Below are positions 23,456 to 31,075 of a stretch of DNA of 36,389 nucleotides, piece by piece; the first letter of the stretch is position 1, and every line of letters begins with the position of its first letter. The position numbers and the translations under genes were made by a program. The notes beneath the pieces were generated by a model. The model did not search any database. It was given only the letters and a program-made list of their open reading frames with translations, and was not told where the DNA came from. Source of the stretch: Candidatus Bathyarchaeota archaeon (lineage in GTDB: Archaea > Thermoproteota > Bathyarchaeia > TCS64); NCBI GenBank assembly GCA_026014815.1, contig JAOZHP010000035.1:1-36389 (forward strand). The letters run 5' to 3'.

Positions 23456-24754
23456 CTACTCGGCTGTGATAGTTTCTTTTACTGGTAGTTTTTCTGTCTT
23501 CAATAGCAGTATGAAGATCACGGTGCCTATGGTATCGAGTATGAAGCTTACTTGAAACGGTACGTTTGGTGAGACGTTGTCTGTTAGGAAGCCTCCTAGC
23601 CATGAGGCGGGTGTGCTTACTAGGCTTCCTATGGTTCCCATGAGTCCCATTATTCTTCCGCGTTCTTCTGGTGGTGATAGATCGGCTATGAGGGCTTGCC
23701 ATACTGGGCCTCCCATGGGGCCCCACATGGCTCCACCCATTCCGTTACCTATTGAACCAATTGATCTTACAATGAACATCTCATTGAAGTTATTTGTGAA
23801 TGTGAATCCAAGGATGGATAGGGAAGTTACTGTTCTTGATGCTATTATGATGCGTTTTTTGCCTATTCTGTCGGCCAGGGCGCCCATGGGTGTGGTTATC
23901 ACGGTGGCGAATACGCTCACTATTGTTCCTATTAGTCCCCACTGGGTTGTTGAGAGCCCGACAACTTCTACACCGTAGATGACCATGAAGCTCATCATCA
24001 CCCTCATGGCGAACATACTGATCGCTCCAACCGCTGTTAATATCCAGATCTCTCGGGGCATTTCTCTCAATCTCTGTGTTATGCTTTTACCTTTTGTTTT
24101 GGGGTTCTGTGGCGCTGTGGGAGTGAATGTCTCGGTGATGTATCTCCAACGCATGGCGACGGAGAAGAGGCTGGTCGCGATGGAGGCTAAGAGGACGTAT
24201 CTGCAGCCTTGGAGGATGCCATAATGATCCATTATTATGCCGCCTAGCAAGCTTGTGATGATTGGGGAAATTGATGTAACGGTCCTGTATGCGGCGAAGC
24301 CTGCGCCTGTCTTCTCTGGTGGTAGACTTTCGGCTATTAACGCGTTGTTTGCTGGTAGTCCTAGCATCCCGGCCGAGGCTAGCAGTATGGCGAGGGGGAT
24401 GTGGCTCCAGTGTGTGGAGAAATAGTAGATTATTGGTGACACGACACGTAGAAGGCCGCTTATGACCAGCATTTTTCTTCTTCCCCATCTGTCTGTTAGT
24501 ATGCCGCCGGGGTACTGGAATATGATGCTTGCTACGGTTTCGATCATGAGGAGTGAGCCCAGTAGCTCATTGGTGGCTCCTAGTTCTTTGATGAAGAGGC
24601 TGCGGAATGGCCACCAGAGGAAAGCGGTGAACATGAAAAGGGTCTGTGTGGTCATGAGGACGAGGATGTTCTTGTTTTTACTGATCTCTTTTATCATTCC
24701 GAAGCTGGATAGGATGCTGGACACAGTAAAATCAGCAATAATCCGTCTGATCAC
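23456..24754 (-). CDS. Major facilitator superfamily transporter
   Basis: 432 residues with about twelve membrane segments. The loop 2-3 motif appears as GGILTDRWGRRKMLVISGLLR (the MFS motif A pattern G-x-x-x-D-R-x-G-R-R), and its second-half echo as MGALADRIGKKRIIIASR. It resembles drug/sugar exporters of the MFS_1 family; no substrate-determining features are recognised. The start is GTG at 24754, 27 nt from the centre of a TATA box (ATTATATG on the minus strand, 24777-24784), so the mRNA would be leaderless. An internal ATG at codon 20 is an alternative. The gene is flanked by long gaps on both sides. Confidence 0.85.
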   Translation of the reverse strand: MIRRIIADFTVSSILSSFGMIKEISKNKNILVLMTTQTLFMFTAFLWWPFRSLFIKELGATNELLGSLLMIETVASIIFQYPGGILTDRWGRRKMLVISGLLRVVSPIIYYFSTHWSHIPLAILLASAGMLGLPANNALIAESLPPEKTGAGFAAYRTVTSISPIITSLLGGIIMDHYGILQGCRYVLLASIATSLFSVAMRWRYITETFTPTAPQNPKTKGKSITQRLREMPREIWILTAVGAISMFAMRVMMSFMVIYGVEVVGLSTTQWGLIGTIVSVFATVITTPMGALADRIGKKRIIIASRTVTSLSILGFTFTNNFNEMFIVRSIGSIGNGMGGAMWGPMGGPVWQALIADLSPPEERGRIMGLMGTIGSLVSTPASWLGGFLTDNVSPNVPFQVSFILDTIGTVIFILLLKTEKLPVKETITAE

Positions 24755-24776
24755 TATTTCAGAGTTTCCTAAAAGG

Positions 24777-24784
24777 CATATAAT
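24777..24784 (-). promoter_or_regulatory. TATA box for the MFS transporter gene
   Basis: ATTATATG on the minus strand is centred 27 nt before the GTG start codon, which supports GTG 24754 as the start of a leaderless mRNA. Confidence 0.5.
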
Positions 24785-24860
24785 TTAGACTAGTTTTAAT
24801 TTATACTGATACTCAGGATAGAGTTTAACGGGTTGAATTTATTTTCGCATCAAAGTATTC

Positions 24861-24899
24861 TCTTTCTTGTTTCAAGTAACCTGTAATATTGAGAAAAAA
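24861..24899. repeat. Intergenic direct repeat, left copy
   Basis: TCTTTCTTGTTTCAAGTAAC, then CTGTAATATTGAGAAAAAA. It differs from the right copy (27042-27080) at only five positions over 39 nt by eye, in the same orientation. Partial similarity continues for another ~30 nt. Confidence 0.65.
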
Positions 24900-24998
24900 A
24901 ATTTCTTGTACTCTGTTACATGGGACATCTGAATTTCAATAATTGTTTAGAGAATGTTTGAATTAGTCATGTAGTTATAGATTCGTGAGGTGGGTATG

Positions 24999-25835
24999 AT
25001 GAAGGTGCTTGATATAGCAGCCAATCTGTTGGCTTCGTTAGATAATGGAACGCTATCTGAAAATGAAACACTTCGTTATTTCATGGATAATCAAAGGCTC
25101 CTAAAAAGCAACATAGAGCAGGCTTACTTCAAATATGGAGAAGAAAACTTATCCGAAGTGGTGAAACAGGTCTTCCCGAAGATCATCGATAATAGGGAGC
25201 TTATACTGTCCAACCTGCGGCGGTTAACCAAGATTAAAGATCAGGTATCAGAGAAGGTGGTCTCCGTCTACGGCAACGTCCCTGATGTGACTATAGTTCC
25301 CTGCGTCGGTTTATTTGTGGCAAGCGGATGGGCCAACAAGGAGGGAGAGTACCACGTATTCATCGCCTTGGAGTTCCCCCACAGAGAGATGGATATCATA
25401 TTATCGCATGAGGTCGCCCACGCCGTGAGCCAAGACACTTGGGACACCGTCTTGGACGGTTTCTACAGGGAGGGACACGCCGTCTACGTATCCTCTGTGC
25501 TCTATCCCGGACACGGCGACGAGGAATACCTGTTCATGTCTGAGGAGCTCTACCATAAATGCCTCAAATGGATGGAGACAAATAGGGAAAAGATACTCAA
25601 AGATTCCACCGAGCCTCTCAAGGTGTTAAACAGATACCACAAGTTCTATTTCACTACTGGATACAATCCTGACTACCCTAACATAGGCTACGTCATTGGG
25701 TACCACTATGTGAAGTACCTAAACAGGAAGTACTCGCTACCTGAGCTACTGGACTTTGGTTTGAAGAAAAAAGAAACTGAAACAGAGTTCACTGATTTCA
25801 TCAATGACGCTGGCATTTTTACCGAGGGGAGCTAG
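24999..25835 (+). CDS. Predicted zinc metalloprotease (gluzincin-type, DUF2268-like)
   Basis: About 278 residues. ATG 24999 is preferred because GAGGTG lies 6 nt upstream; GTG 24990 and ATG 24996 are alternatives. The N-terminal ~95 residues are helical. The catalytic region is DIILSHEVAHAVSQDTWDTVLDGFYREGHAVYVSSVLYPG: H-E-x-x-H followed 16 residues later by an E-G-x-A motif, whose Glu would be the third zinc ligand of a gluzincin. The spacing and the E-G-x-A-x-Y pattern resemble the DUF2268 predicted proteases. There is no signal peptide, so it is cytosolic. The substrate is unknown. Confidence 0.7.
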   Translation: MKVLDIAANLLASLDNGTLSENETLRYFMDNQRLLKSNIEQAYFKYGEENLSEVVKQVFPKIIDNRELILSNLRRLTKIKDQVSEKVVSVYGNVPDVTIVPCVGLFVASGWANKEGEYHVFIALEFPHREMDIILSHEVAHAVSQDTWDTVLDGFYREGHAVYVSSVLYPGHGDEEYLFMSEELYHKCLKWMETNREKILKDSTEPLKVLNRYHKFYFTTGYNPDYPNIGYVIGYHYVKYLNRKYSLPELLDFGLKKKETETEFTDFINDAGIFTEGS

Positions 25836-26004
25836 AGGCTAGAGTATAGTCATGCTCTTCAGTTCCTTAATGTGCTCATTAATAGGGTTAGTTTGATAAA
25901 TTCAATATCCTTGTTACTAGGAACAAGCCAGCCAAAATTATACCTACAAAGCCTAAAGAAGTGAAGGGACAAGAATTTACAAAAACGTAGTGAGATGATG
26001 TTTT

Positions 26005-26757
26005 TTGTGTGAGGAAACAAGATACGAAAGACTTACTCCTAAAGCCCTAGAGTCCCGTAAAGCGGCGGCCCCGATAGCCTATCTGCCTCTTGGCACATTG
26101 GAGTGGCACGGTCCACATCTGCCTCTCGGAAGCGACCACCTACAGAGCCAAGGTTTCTTCATACAGCTCGCCAGACGCGTTGGCGGCGTCGTCTTACCTC
26201 CACTCTTTCTTGGCCCTGACTCGTTTAAGGTGTTCAACGGAGCCGAGTATTATGGCATGGACATCCACCAGAAGGAGTCAGCGACACCGATTCGCTTGGA
26301 GGGAAGCGCCTACTGGGTGCCAGATAGGCTTTTCTCGGAGATCGTTGACACTGTTCTCAAGCAAATCCGCCGTGCAGGCTTCAGGATATTGGTCGCTCAT
26401 GGTCATGGTCCATCAACTAACTATATCATCGAGAACACTGCGGTTCTAGAGAAAAAGCATGACCTGAGGATATTCACTGTCTGGCGCAGCAAAGAAGAGA
26501 GAAACCCATCAACAGAGTTCCAATATGATCACGCTGCAGCCAACGAGACATCAATCATGATGGCGCTCCACCCTTCACTAGTCCACATGGATCACCTCCC
26601 AAGTGACCCGAAGGAGGAGCCCCTCGGTTTAATCGGAAAAGATCCACGGATCCATGCTTCACCAGATCACGGTAAAAATATCGTAGCTATTCACCTCGAC
26701 AGGATGGAGACTATACTCAGGCAGCAGCTCTCAGAACTCGCATCAACAGGACAGTAG
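26005..26757 (+). CDS. Creatininase-family amidohydrolase
   Basis: 250 residues. Signature motifs are LPLGTLEWHGPHLPLGSDH (E33, H35, D44: metal ligands), the glycine-rich LVAHGHGPSTNY (H132/H134) and AAANETSIMMALHP (E181). The family has a dimetal site and includes creatininase, the riboflavin-pathway FAPy deformylase ArfB of archaea, and the mycofactocin protease MftE, so amide hydrolysis is likely but the substrate is open. The start is TTG 26005; no in-frame ATG or GTG precedes the conserved region and the Shine-Dalgarno is weak. A TATA-like AAATTATACC near 25936-25945 gives a leader of about 35-40 nt. Confidence 0.8.
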   Translation: MCEETRYERLTPKALESRKAAAPIAYLPLGTLEWHGPHLPLGSDHLQSQGFFIQLARRVGGVVLPPLFLGPDSFKVFNGAEYYGMDIHQKESATPIRLEGSAYWVPDRLFSEIVDTVLKQIRRAGFRILVAHGHGPSTNYIIENTAVLEKKHDLRIFTVWRSKEERNPSTEFQYDHAAANETSIMMALHPSLVHMDHLPSDPKEEPLGLIGKDPRIHASPDHGKNIVAIHLDRMETILRQQLSELASTGQ

Positions 26758-26798
26758 TAAAAGCGTTGATACGTGAACTCTGGGCTTTCCTATTGTCT

Positions 26799-27042
26799 TT
26801 ATAGGACGAGAATGATGTCGCTTGTGGCGATTATGGATTCGATATCGGCGGCTTTTAGTGTTGAGTGTATTACGAGGCGTACGTCTGTTGCAGTGCAATT
26901 CAACTCTTTTCTCTGGGGTTACGCTTACCGGGTAGTTGACCCCAGGTGAGTCACGGGTAGAATCCGGATTGAGCAGCCCGTTCGGTTGTATAAAGGTGAA
27001 TGGGACGGGGTTTGAGGTGTTCATGTTGCAAGTATCCTGCAT
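26799..27042 (-). pseudogene. Frameshifted ORF of unknown family
   Basis: On the minus strand, one frame from ATG 27042 reads MQDTCNMNTSNPVPFTF, then PVSVTPEKRVELHC. At about 26890-26900 protein-like sequence switches frame and continues as NCTATDVRLVIHSTLKAADIESIIATSDIILVL up to TAA at 26799-26801. The second part has normal hydrophobic/hydrophilic periodicity, while the original frame degenerates into an Arg/His-rich string. The best reading is a decayed gene or C-terminal fragment with one indel. The rest of the 450-nt gap is AT-rich and holds only the right copy of the direct repeat. Confidence 0.4.
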
Positions 27043-27080
27043 CTTTCTTGCTTCAAGTAACTCGTCATATTAAGAAAAAA
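27042..27080. repeat. Intergenic direct repeat, right copy
   Basis: TCTTTCTTGCTTCAAGTAAC, then TCGTCATATTAAGAAAAAA. It is the partner of 24861-24899 and lies at the boundary where base composition drops into the AT-rich ATPase operon. Confidence 0.65.
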
Positions 27081-27205
27081 TTCTGGCACTCTTCTGGGAA
27101 TCATGAAAAAATGATTCAGAGGATTATACCCGCGTCATGTCAGAAATAATTAAATCTTATCAGAAACTAGCTTAACTTTAATCTATGTAATTTTACTAAG
27201 TGCTA

Positions 27206-29545
27206 TTATTGGTCCCATCTCAACGTTCTGCATTTACAATACATTTTTTTTCCATCTACGGTTCGCCACACATTTGTTTCACAATCAGGATTGCTACATT
27301 TTAATTTGTTAATAGACTCCATGAAGATTTTTAGTGCTCTATTTGCTTCAGGTAATGTCATAATGCCAGGATGGACTGCTCGATTTGACCAAGTGATAAG
27401 TATTTCATATGCTTCGTCCCAGCAATCAAGTGCCTCTTGATATGTTTGATAATTTGATGTTTTTTTTATTTTCAATCTAGTCTTTGCTTCAGACATTAAA
27501 TCAACTAAAAATTCTGGAGCCGTTCTGTAATCATTTTTAGCTCCACGCATGAATTTCATTGGTAGTTTGAGTTTCTCAGCGATTCTAGCGAACTCGTCGT
27601 CCATTGTTTCTCTCATTTTCTTGCCTGCTTCTGTTGGATTGTCAGGTAGGTAATTTCTGGCCTCCTTGAATCCATCAAGATAAGGTGAAATTCTAATTCC
27701 AATTGAAGGATCAACAAATGGTTTTAATGTGAAAAACTTCCACTGATTTGAATCAGTTAAGCGTCTTCTTAACTCGTCAAACCATTCTCTGTCATGAGTT
27801 AATAGAAGTACTTGTCGATTAGGCAATTCTTTTCTGAGCACATCAATGACGAGTCCTCTATGATCTCTATCTAAACTTGATACTATGTCATCCAGTACCA
27901 AAGGGTGGTTATCCATTTCCCCTCTATTTGCTAGAGAAATGAAAATAGCTAATCCTAAACTATTTCGATATCCTTCAGAAAGTGTTAGACGCGGGGATAA
28001 CTGGGATTTTCCATAAAATTGGAGTGCGATGTCAATTGCTTTTTCAGCATCTAGAGTGGGAATTAATCGTATATCGGTTATTGGTTGACCCGGATGTAGC
28101 ATTGACCAGATTTTTATTACATCTTCAGAAATCTCGCTCAATGTCTTTTCTGTAATCTTTGAAATTTGTTCACGAGTCTTTTTATGTATATTATTTAGAA
28201 CAGAAATTAATGTCCGAATTTTTTTGATATTATTGGAGGTTTTTAGATAATATGGAACTTTTTCTGAAATTTCAAAATAAGCTGTGTCCGTAATAATTTC
28301 ATCTATAGACGGGGGCGTAGTTGAGTATTCTTCAGTAATTATCTTGTGGATATCAATCCAAAGAGCTTGTCTTTGCTGAACGTCCTCTATTTTCCAGTTT
28401 TCATTTGCTTCAATGATAGATAATTTGGTCCATTTTGATAAAATTTCATTTAATTTACTTCTTTTCCCAATCCATTCTTTATATTCTAAAAGTTTTTTAA
28501 CTTCACCTTGAATTCTTATGATTTTTGAGTTTATTTTTACTTTTATGGCTTGAATCTCTCGTCTTTTTTCTTGATATTCATGTAAGTTAGAGATTTCGTT
28601 TAATACATGTTCGCTAAACTTGTCCGATTCAACAGCTTGTCCGCATGCAGGACAATACTGAATTTCTTTATCAATTTTAATTAATTCATGTGTATATTCA
28701 AGAACTCTTATTTGATAACTAAGAATCGAGGACCCAAGATCTACTTCTTCCTCTACTTTGTCTATTAAATCAATTAATTCTTTATCTAAGTTTATATCTC
28801 GGATTTTTTGTAACGATTCATATCTAGAAATATCAGGTTGGAGTTCATCTCTCTTATCTTTTAATGCCTGTTGTGCTAATTTTGAATCTGAATATAAATC
28901 TCCAGTGGGACTAACATGATATTTCTGAAGTTTAGAATTAAATTTATTTTCAATTATCTGAGTGTCTTTCGAATCTAATTTAGATTGGAAATCACTTTCT
29001 AATGTTTTTTTTACGCCTTTTAAAAAATCGAATTTCGATTCTTTCTCAACGGATTTTCTTAATGATATGATATTCGAAGCAATATTCTCATAATAGTCAA
29101 GTCCAATCAAGGGCGATAATATTGAATATTTTTTACTTTTTGATTCCTTGATGAAATCTGCTACCTCGTGTTGTCTAAGAATGTGGCGTTCAACTTTCCA
29201 ACTCCTTATTTGATTTAATAATTTTTTTGATGTATTTGAAAAATCTGCTTTATCATCCAAAGAAACATAAATTGTTGCTTCTTCACCACTATCAAATAAA
29301 AATTTAACAAAGGTCTCAGATTCGAGTGGAGCCTTCGTGTTTCGAATGTTTGTATCCTTTTTTGAGTATTCATGTGCAAGATGATCAATTCTTCCTCTCG
29401 AAAGTAAATATTCAAATGCGTCAGTAAAACTGGACTTACCAGTACCATTATCCCCAAAAATCACTACATTTTTTGATTCAAGTCCAAGTTTTACTTTTTC
29501 TCCTGCTCCCCTAAACCAGTTTAATTCTAATGTTTCAACCCTCAA
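27206..29545 (-). CDS. SMC/Rad50-like zinc-hook ATPase with C-terminal helical domain and zinc ribbon
   Basis: About 779 residues from TTG 29545 (product begins MRVETLELNWFRG); a TTG at 29569 would add eight. Walker A is GDNGTGKSS (31-39). A long coiled coil follows, broken by a zinc-hook motif YCPACGQ (Cys 298 and 301). The return coil leads to the ABC signature LTLSEGYRNS (520-529), Walker B PLVLDDIVSSLD (548-559) and H-loop THD (583-585). Beyond the ATPase, residues ~640-745 form an all-helical domain ending LITWSNRAVHPGIMTLPEA, reminiscent of HEPN/DUF4145-type domains though the strict R-x4-6-H is not met. The last ~35 residues form a Cys4 zinc ribbon (C750, C755, C770, C772). The gene is far more AT-rich than its neighbours (about a third G+C by eye), suggesting acquisition. 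An anti-invader role is inference. Confidence 0.8.
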   Translation of the reverse strand: MRVETLELNWFRGAGEKVKLGLESKNVVIFGDNGTGKSSFTDAFEYLLSRGRIDHLAHEYSKKDTNIRNTKAPLESETFVKFLFDSGEEATIYVSLDDKADFSNTSKKLLNQIRSWKVERHILRQHEVADFIKESKSKKYSILSPLIGLDYYENIASNIISLRKSVEKESKFDFLKGVKKTLESDFQSKLDSKDTQIIENKFNSKLQKYHVSPTGDLYSDSKLAQQALKDKRDELQPDISRYESLQKIRDINLDKELIDLIDKVEEEVDLGSSILSYQIRVLEYTHELIKIDKEIQYCPACGQAVESDKFSEHVLNEISNLHEYQEKRREIQAIKVKINSKIIRIQGEVKKLLEYKEWIGKRSKLNEILSKWTKLSIIEANENWKIEDVQQRQALWIDIHKIITEEYSTTPPSIDEIITDTAYFEISEKVPYYLKTSNNIKKIRTLISVLNNIHKKTREQISKITEKTLSEISEDVIKIWSMLHPGQPITDIRLIPTLDAEKAIDIALQFYGKSQLSPRLTLSEGYRNSLGLAIFISLANRGEMDNHPLVLDDIVSSLDRDHRGLVIDVLRKELPNRQVLLLTHDREWFDELRRRLTDSNQWKFFTLKPFVDPSIGIRISPYLDGFKEARNYLPDNPTEAGKKMRETMDDEFARIAEKLKLPMKFMRGAKNDYRTAPEFLVDLMSEAKTRLKIKKTSNYQTYQEALDCWDEAYEILITWSNRAVHPGIMTLPEANRALKIFMESINKLKCSNPDCETNVWRTVDGKKMYCKCRTLRWDQ

Positions 29546-29732
29546 GAATATCAAATCCCATTTTTTCAATCAATTTCATAGCATGAGGTTTTATTTTTGC
29601 AGGGGTAAGGCGACCAACAAGAACTTTTTCTGTTAGAGATAAAAGATACTCTTCTGCTTCTGGTGTTAACTTATCTTTAGAATATTCCTTGATTATTGTG
29701 AACAAATCAAGAACTGGTTCTTTTGAGGTCAA
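29535..29732 (-). CDS. Small helical partner protein of the zinc-hook ATPase (65 aa)
   Basis: The start is TTG 29732, selected by GGGGTGAT four nucleotides upstream; TTG 29750 lacks such a site. The protein (MTSKEPVLDLFTIIKEYSKD..., ending LIEKMGFDILEG) is predicted fully helical, with no Cys or catalytic-looking motif. Its last codons overlap the ATPase start, so the two are translationally coupled and probably form a complex. It shares the AT-rich composition of the ATPase gene. It is too short to be recognised as a known accessory subunit. An AT-rich promoter region (TTTAAATTAAATTTA on the minus strand) lies near 29780-29794. Confidence 0.65.
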   Translation of the reverse strand: MTSKEPVLDLFTIIKEYSKDKLTPEAEEYLLSLTEKVLVGRLTPAKIKPHAMKLIEKMGFDILEG

Positions 29733-29874
29733 GTGATCACCCCTATGCAATTCAACTAAGAACTGAAAAGATTTACTAATAAATTTAATTTAAATAAGTT
29801 TCATGTGAATAGATATTTTCATCGAAACTCCAATTGATTTCAAATACCCACGGACGTATACTATTCTGATCGGT

Positions 29875-30060
29875 ATGCCGGTAGTATCCATAAGCACCTG
29901 GACCGGGAAATCCGTGGAGCAGAAAGAGAAACTCATGAAAGGCATAAAGAAGGCCTTCATGGACATCGGGGTAGACCCAGCGGGCCTCACCATAATCATC
30001 CACGACATCCCACGATACAACTGGGCCAAAGGCGGAGAACAAGTCTCAAAAGAAGCCTAA
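29875..30060 (+). CDS. 4-oxalocrotonate tautomerase-family enzyme
   Basis: 61 residues, the standard size for the family. Pro2 becomes the N-terminal catalytic base after Met removal (MPVVSISTWTGKSVEQKEKLMKGI), followed by the helix and strand LTIIIHDIPRYNWAKGGEQVS, where the Arg and aromatic residue line the active site. The enzyme tautomerises 2-hydroxydienoate-type or related enols; the physiological substrate is not evident. It forms hexamers in known cases. It has a separate promoter (AAATACCC/GTATAC region at 29841-29861) and normal base composition, marking the end of the AT-rich block. Confidence 0.85.
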   Translation: MPVVSISTWTGKSVEQKEKLMKGIKKAFMDIGVDPAGLTIIIHDIPRYNWAKGGEQVSKEA

Positions 30061-30221
30061 ACCCACCATTTTTATCAACAATTCACCTTAACGCATAATG
30101 TTGTTTTATGCGGCTGAGACCCATTCAAGGAAAAAAATAATGATAAGACACAAAAGTGTGCTCTTAAGGAACATGATCGTTCTGCTATAAACGCTTATAC
30201 CACTCTACTTGGAACAAGGAG

Positions 30222-30308
30222 TGGCGCCGGGTGAGGGATTTGAACCCTCGTGCGCCAAGGCGCACTGACTTAGCAGGCCAGCTCCCTACCAGGCTAGGAG
30301 AACCCGGC
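30222..30308 (-). tRNA. tRNA-Ser (anticodon GCT), CCA encoded
   Basis: Minus strand. Acceptor GCCGGGT pairs with ACCCGGC, with discriminator G at 30225 and encoded CCA at 30222-30224. The D arm is TCC/GGA. Anticodon stem CTGGC/GTCAG holds loop CTGCTAA, so the anticodon is GCT (codons AGC/AGU). The long variable arm (TGCGCC.TTGGCGCA) is typical of class II serine tRNA, and the T arm is GAGGG-TTCAAAT-CCCTC. No intron. Confidence 0.97.
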
Positions 30309-30333
30309 AACCTAACAGTATGCACCACACCAG

Positions 30334-30344
30334 CGTTTTAAACG
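30334..30344 (-). promoter_or_regulatory. TATA box for tRNA-Ser
   Basis: CGTTTAAAACG on the minus strand is centred 31 nt before the tRNA 5' end, predicting a leader of a few nucleotides. The same GTTTTAAAC-type box precedes the ncRNA at 30597. Confidence 0.6.
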
Positions 30345-30526
30345 TTATTCTCACGGCTAAACACCAGTTTACAGTCCACAAACGTCATCTGGCACTCCCA
30401 CTCCATCAGTTTCTCCGGCTCAACAGTCAACGGGTTCAGGTATTCGAGACAGCGTAAGAAAAAGGGGCGTATGGGGAACCCTTTACCATATAATAACAAA
30501 GCTATTGGAGTCAATATGGAAGTCAT
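30338..30526 (-). CDS. Possible small protein, 62 aa (doubtful)
   Basis: An ATG at 30526 opens a 62-codon frame; the C-terminal half (YLNPLTVEPEKLMEWECQMTF, ending SRENNV) reads like protein. Against it: no Shine-Dalgarno, and its end overlaps the tRNA-Ser promoter. No family is recognised. Confidence 0.25.
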   Translation of the reverse strand: MTSILTPIALLLYGKGFPIRPFFLRCLEYLNPLTVEPEKLMEWECQMTFVDCKLVFSRENNV

Positions 30527-30560
30527 TTAAAAAAGGAGATTGATCAGCCTCGGGCGAGCT

Positions 30561-30615
30561 CTCATAAGTTTTAAACGGTGATGCTTACCATTCTGTGGTG
30601 GGGAGGGCTAAGGGG
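30561..30615 (+). repeat. ncRNA promoter/5'-end repeat, copy A
   Basis: 55 nt spanning the TATA box and the first ~19 nt of the ncRNA. It aligns without gaps to 32286-32340 with about 40 of 55 identical; most differences are transitions. Confidence 0.65.
30569..30576 (+). promoter_or_regulatory. TATA box for the putative stable ncRNA
   Basis: TTTTAAAC is centred about 25 nt before the first base of the closing helix at 30597. It matches the core of the tRNA-Ser box. Confidence 0.55.
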
Positions 30616-30753
30616 CCTAATGGAGCCTTTGGAACCTAGATATCGGGGTATCGTTGCAGGGAGGGGCTGAGTGGCCCTTTTCATAGCTCAGCCAGGCGGG
30701 CACCTGCTCCCGGGAACTCAACCCTTGCTCCAAGGCCGGCAACACTCCCCACC
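30597..30753 (+). ncRNA. Putative stable structured ncRNA, ~157 nt
   Basis: GGTGGGGAG (30597-30605) pairs perfectly with CTCCCCACC (30745-30753), and a flanking T-A pair extends the helix to 10 bp. Inside are GGCTGAG/CTCAGCC, CGGG/CCCG and other GC-rich arms. The 5' end falls where the upstream TATA box predicts initiation, and the 5' boundary plus promoter is repeated at 32286-32340. No ORF. It lacks the SRP S-domain GGAAG...AGCA motif, RNase P core motifs and 5S motifs, so the class is unknown. It could also be a long leader of the zinc-ribbon/nitrilase operon, which starts 116 nt later. Confidence 0.55.
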
Positions 30754-30868
30754 ATCTACAAGGAGTGGAAGTAATGTTACCTGTTACTAGAAAAATCTCT
30801 GTGGTAATGAGATTAATTGTTATTGTGGTCTGGTATACAATTCACAAAGAAACCGAGGAGGTGAAGGG

Positions 30869-31075
30869 ATGAAGAGAATAATTGTAACAGGTTGGAGGAC
30901 TCTGCTGAGGTGCAATGAGTGCGGAAACGAGCATGAATCCGGATCTTATGGAATGTATAGTATAGATTCCTCCACACCCGCACCATGCCCATTCTGTGAG
31001 AAGTCCACCAATCATACAGTGGTAGGCATGATAGCCGATGTCACTGATTATATCGAGTACAAAGCAGAGGTGTAA
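30869..31075 (+). CDS. Small zinc-ribbon-like protein, 68 aa
   Basis: ATG 30869 follows a strong GGAGGTGA site. The protein carries LLRCNECGNEHESG and PAPCPFCEKSTNH, two C-x-x-C knuckles about 30 residues apart that should bind one zinc, flanked by basic (KRIIVTGWR) and acidic ends. It could be a nucleic-acid-binding or adaptor ribbon; no specific family is recognised. It is the first gene of a three-gene rightward set with the nitrilase-family enzyme and a membrane protein, overlapping the nitrilase frame, and it lies just downstream of the putative ncRNA. Confidence 0.7.
   Translation: MKRIIVTGWRTLLRCNECGNEHESGSYGMYSIDSSTPAPCPFCEKSTNHTVVGMIADVTDYIEYKAEV

Noticed and set aside
23577..23978. 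133-codon plus-strand ORF opposite the MFS gene
   Set aside because: Its Pro/Met/Ile-rich product is the shadow of transmembrane codons in the real minus-strand gene.
26743..27042. 99-codon minus ORF taken as an intact gene
   Set aside because: Its second half is an Arg/His-rich out-of-frame string, while a neighbouring frame carries protein-like sequence; a frameshifted relic explains it better.
24755..29790. Insertion sequence or integrase carrying the accessory genes
   Set aside because: No transposase, integrase or terminal inverted repeats were found; only the direct repeats and the composition shift hint at mobility. I saw no second copy of the tRNA-Ser 3' end as an att site.
30660..30730. 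AGCCAGG...ACCTGC resembling the B12 box of a cobalamin riboswitch
   Set aside because: Spacing inside the box is wrong and the other cobalamin-riboswitch core elements are missing.
30597..30753. SRP RNA, RNase P RNA or 5S rRNA identity for the ncRNA
   Set aside because: Too short for SRP or RNase P, and their invariant motifs, or the 5S CCGAAC...GUUAAGC pattern, are absent on both strands.
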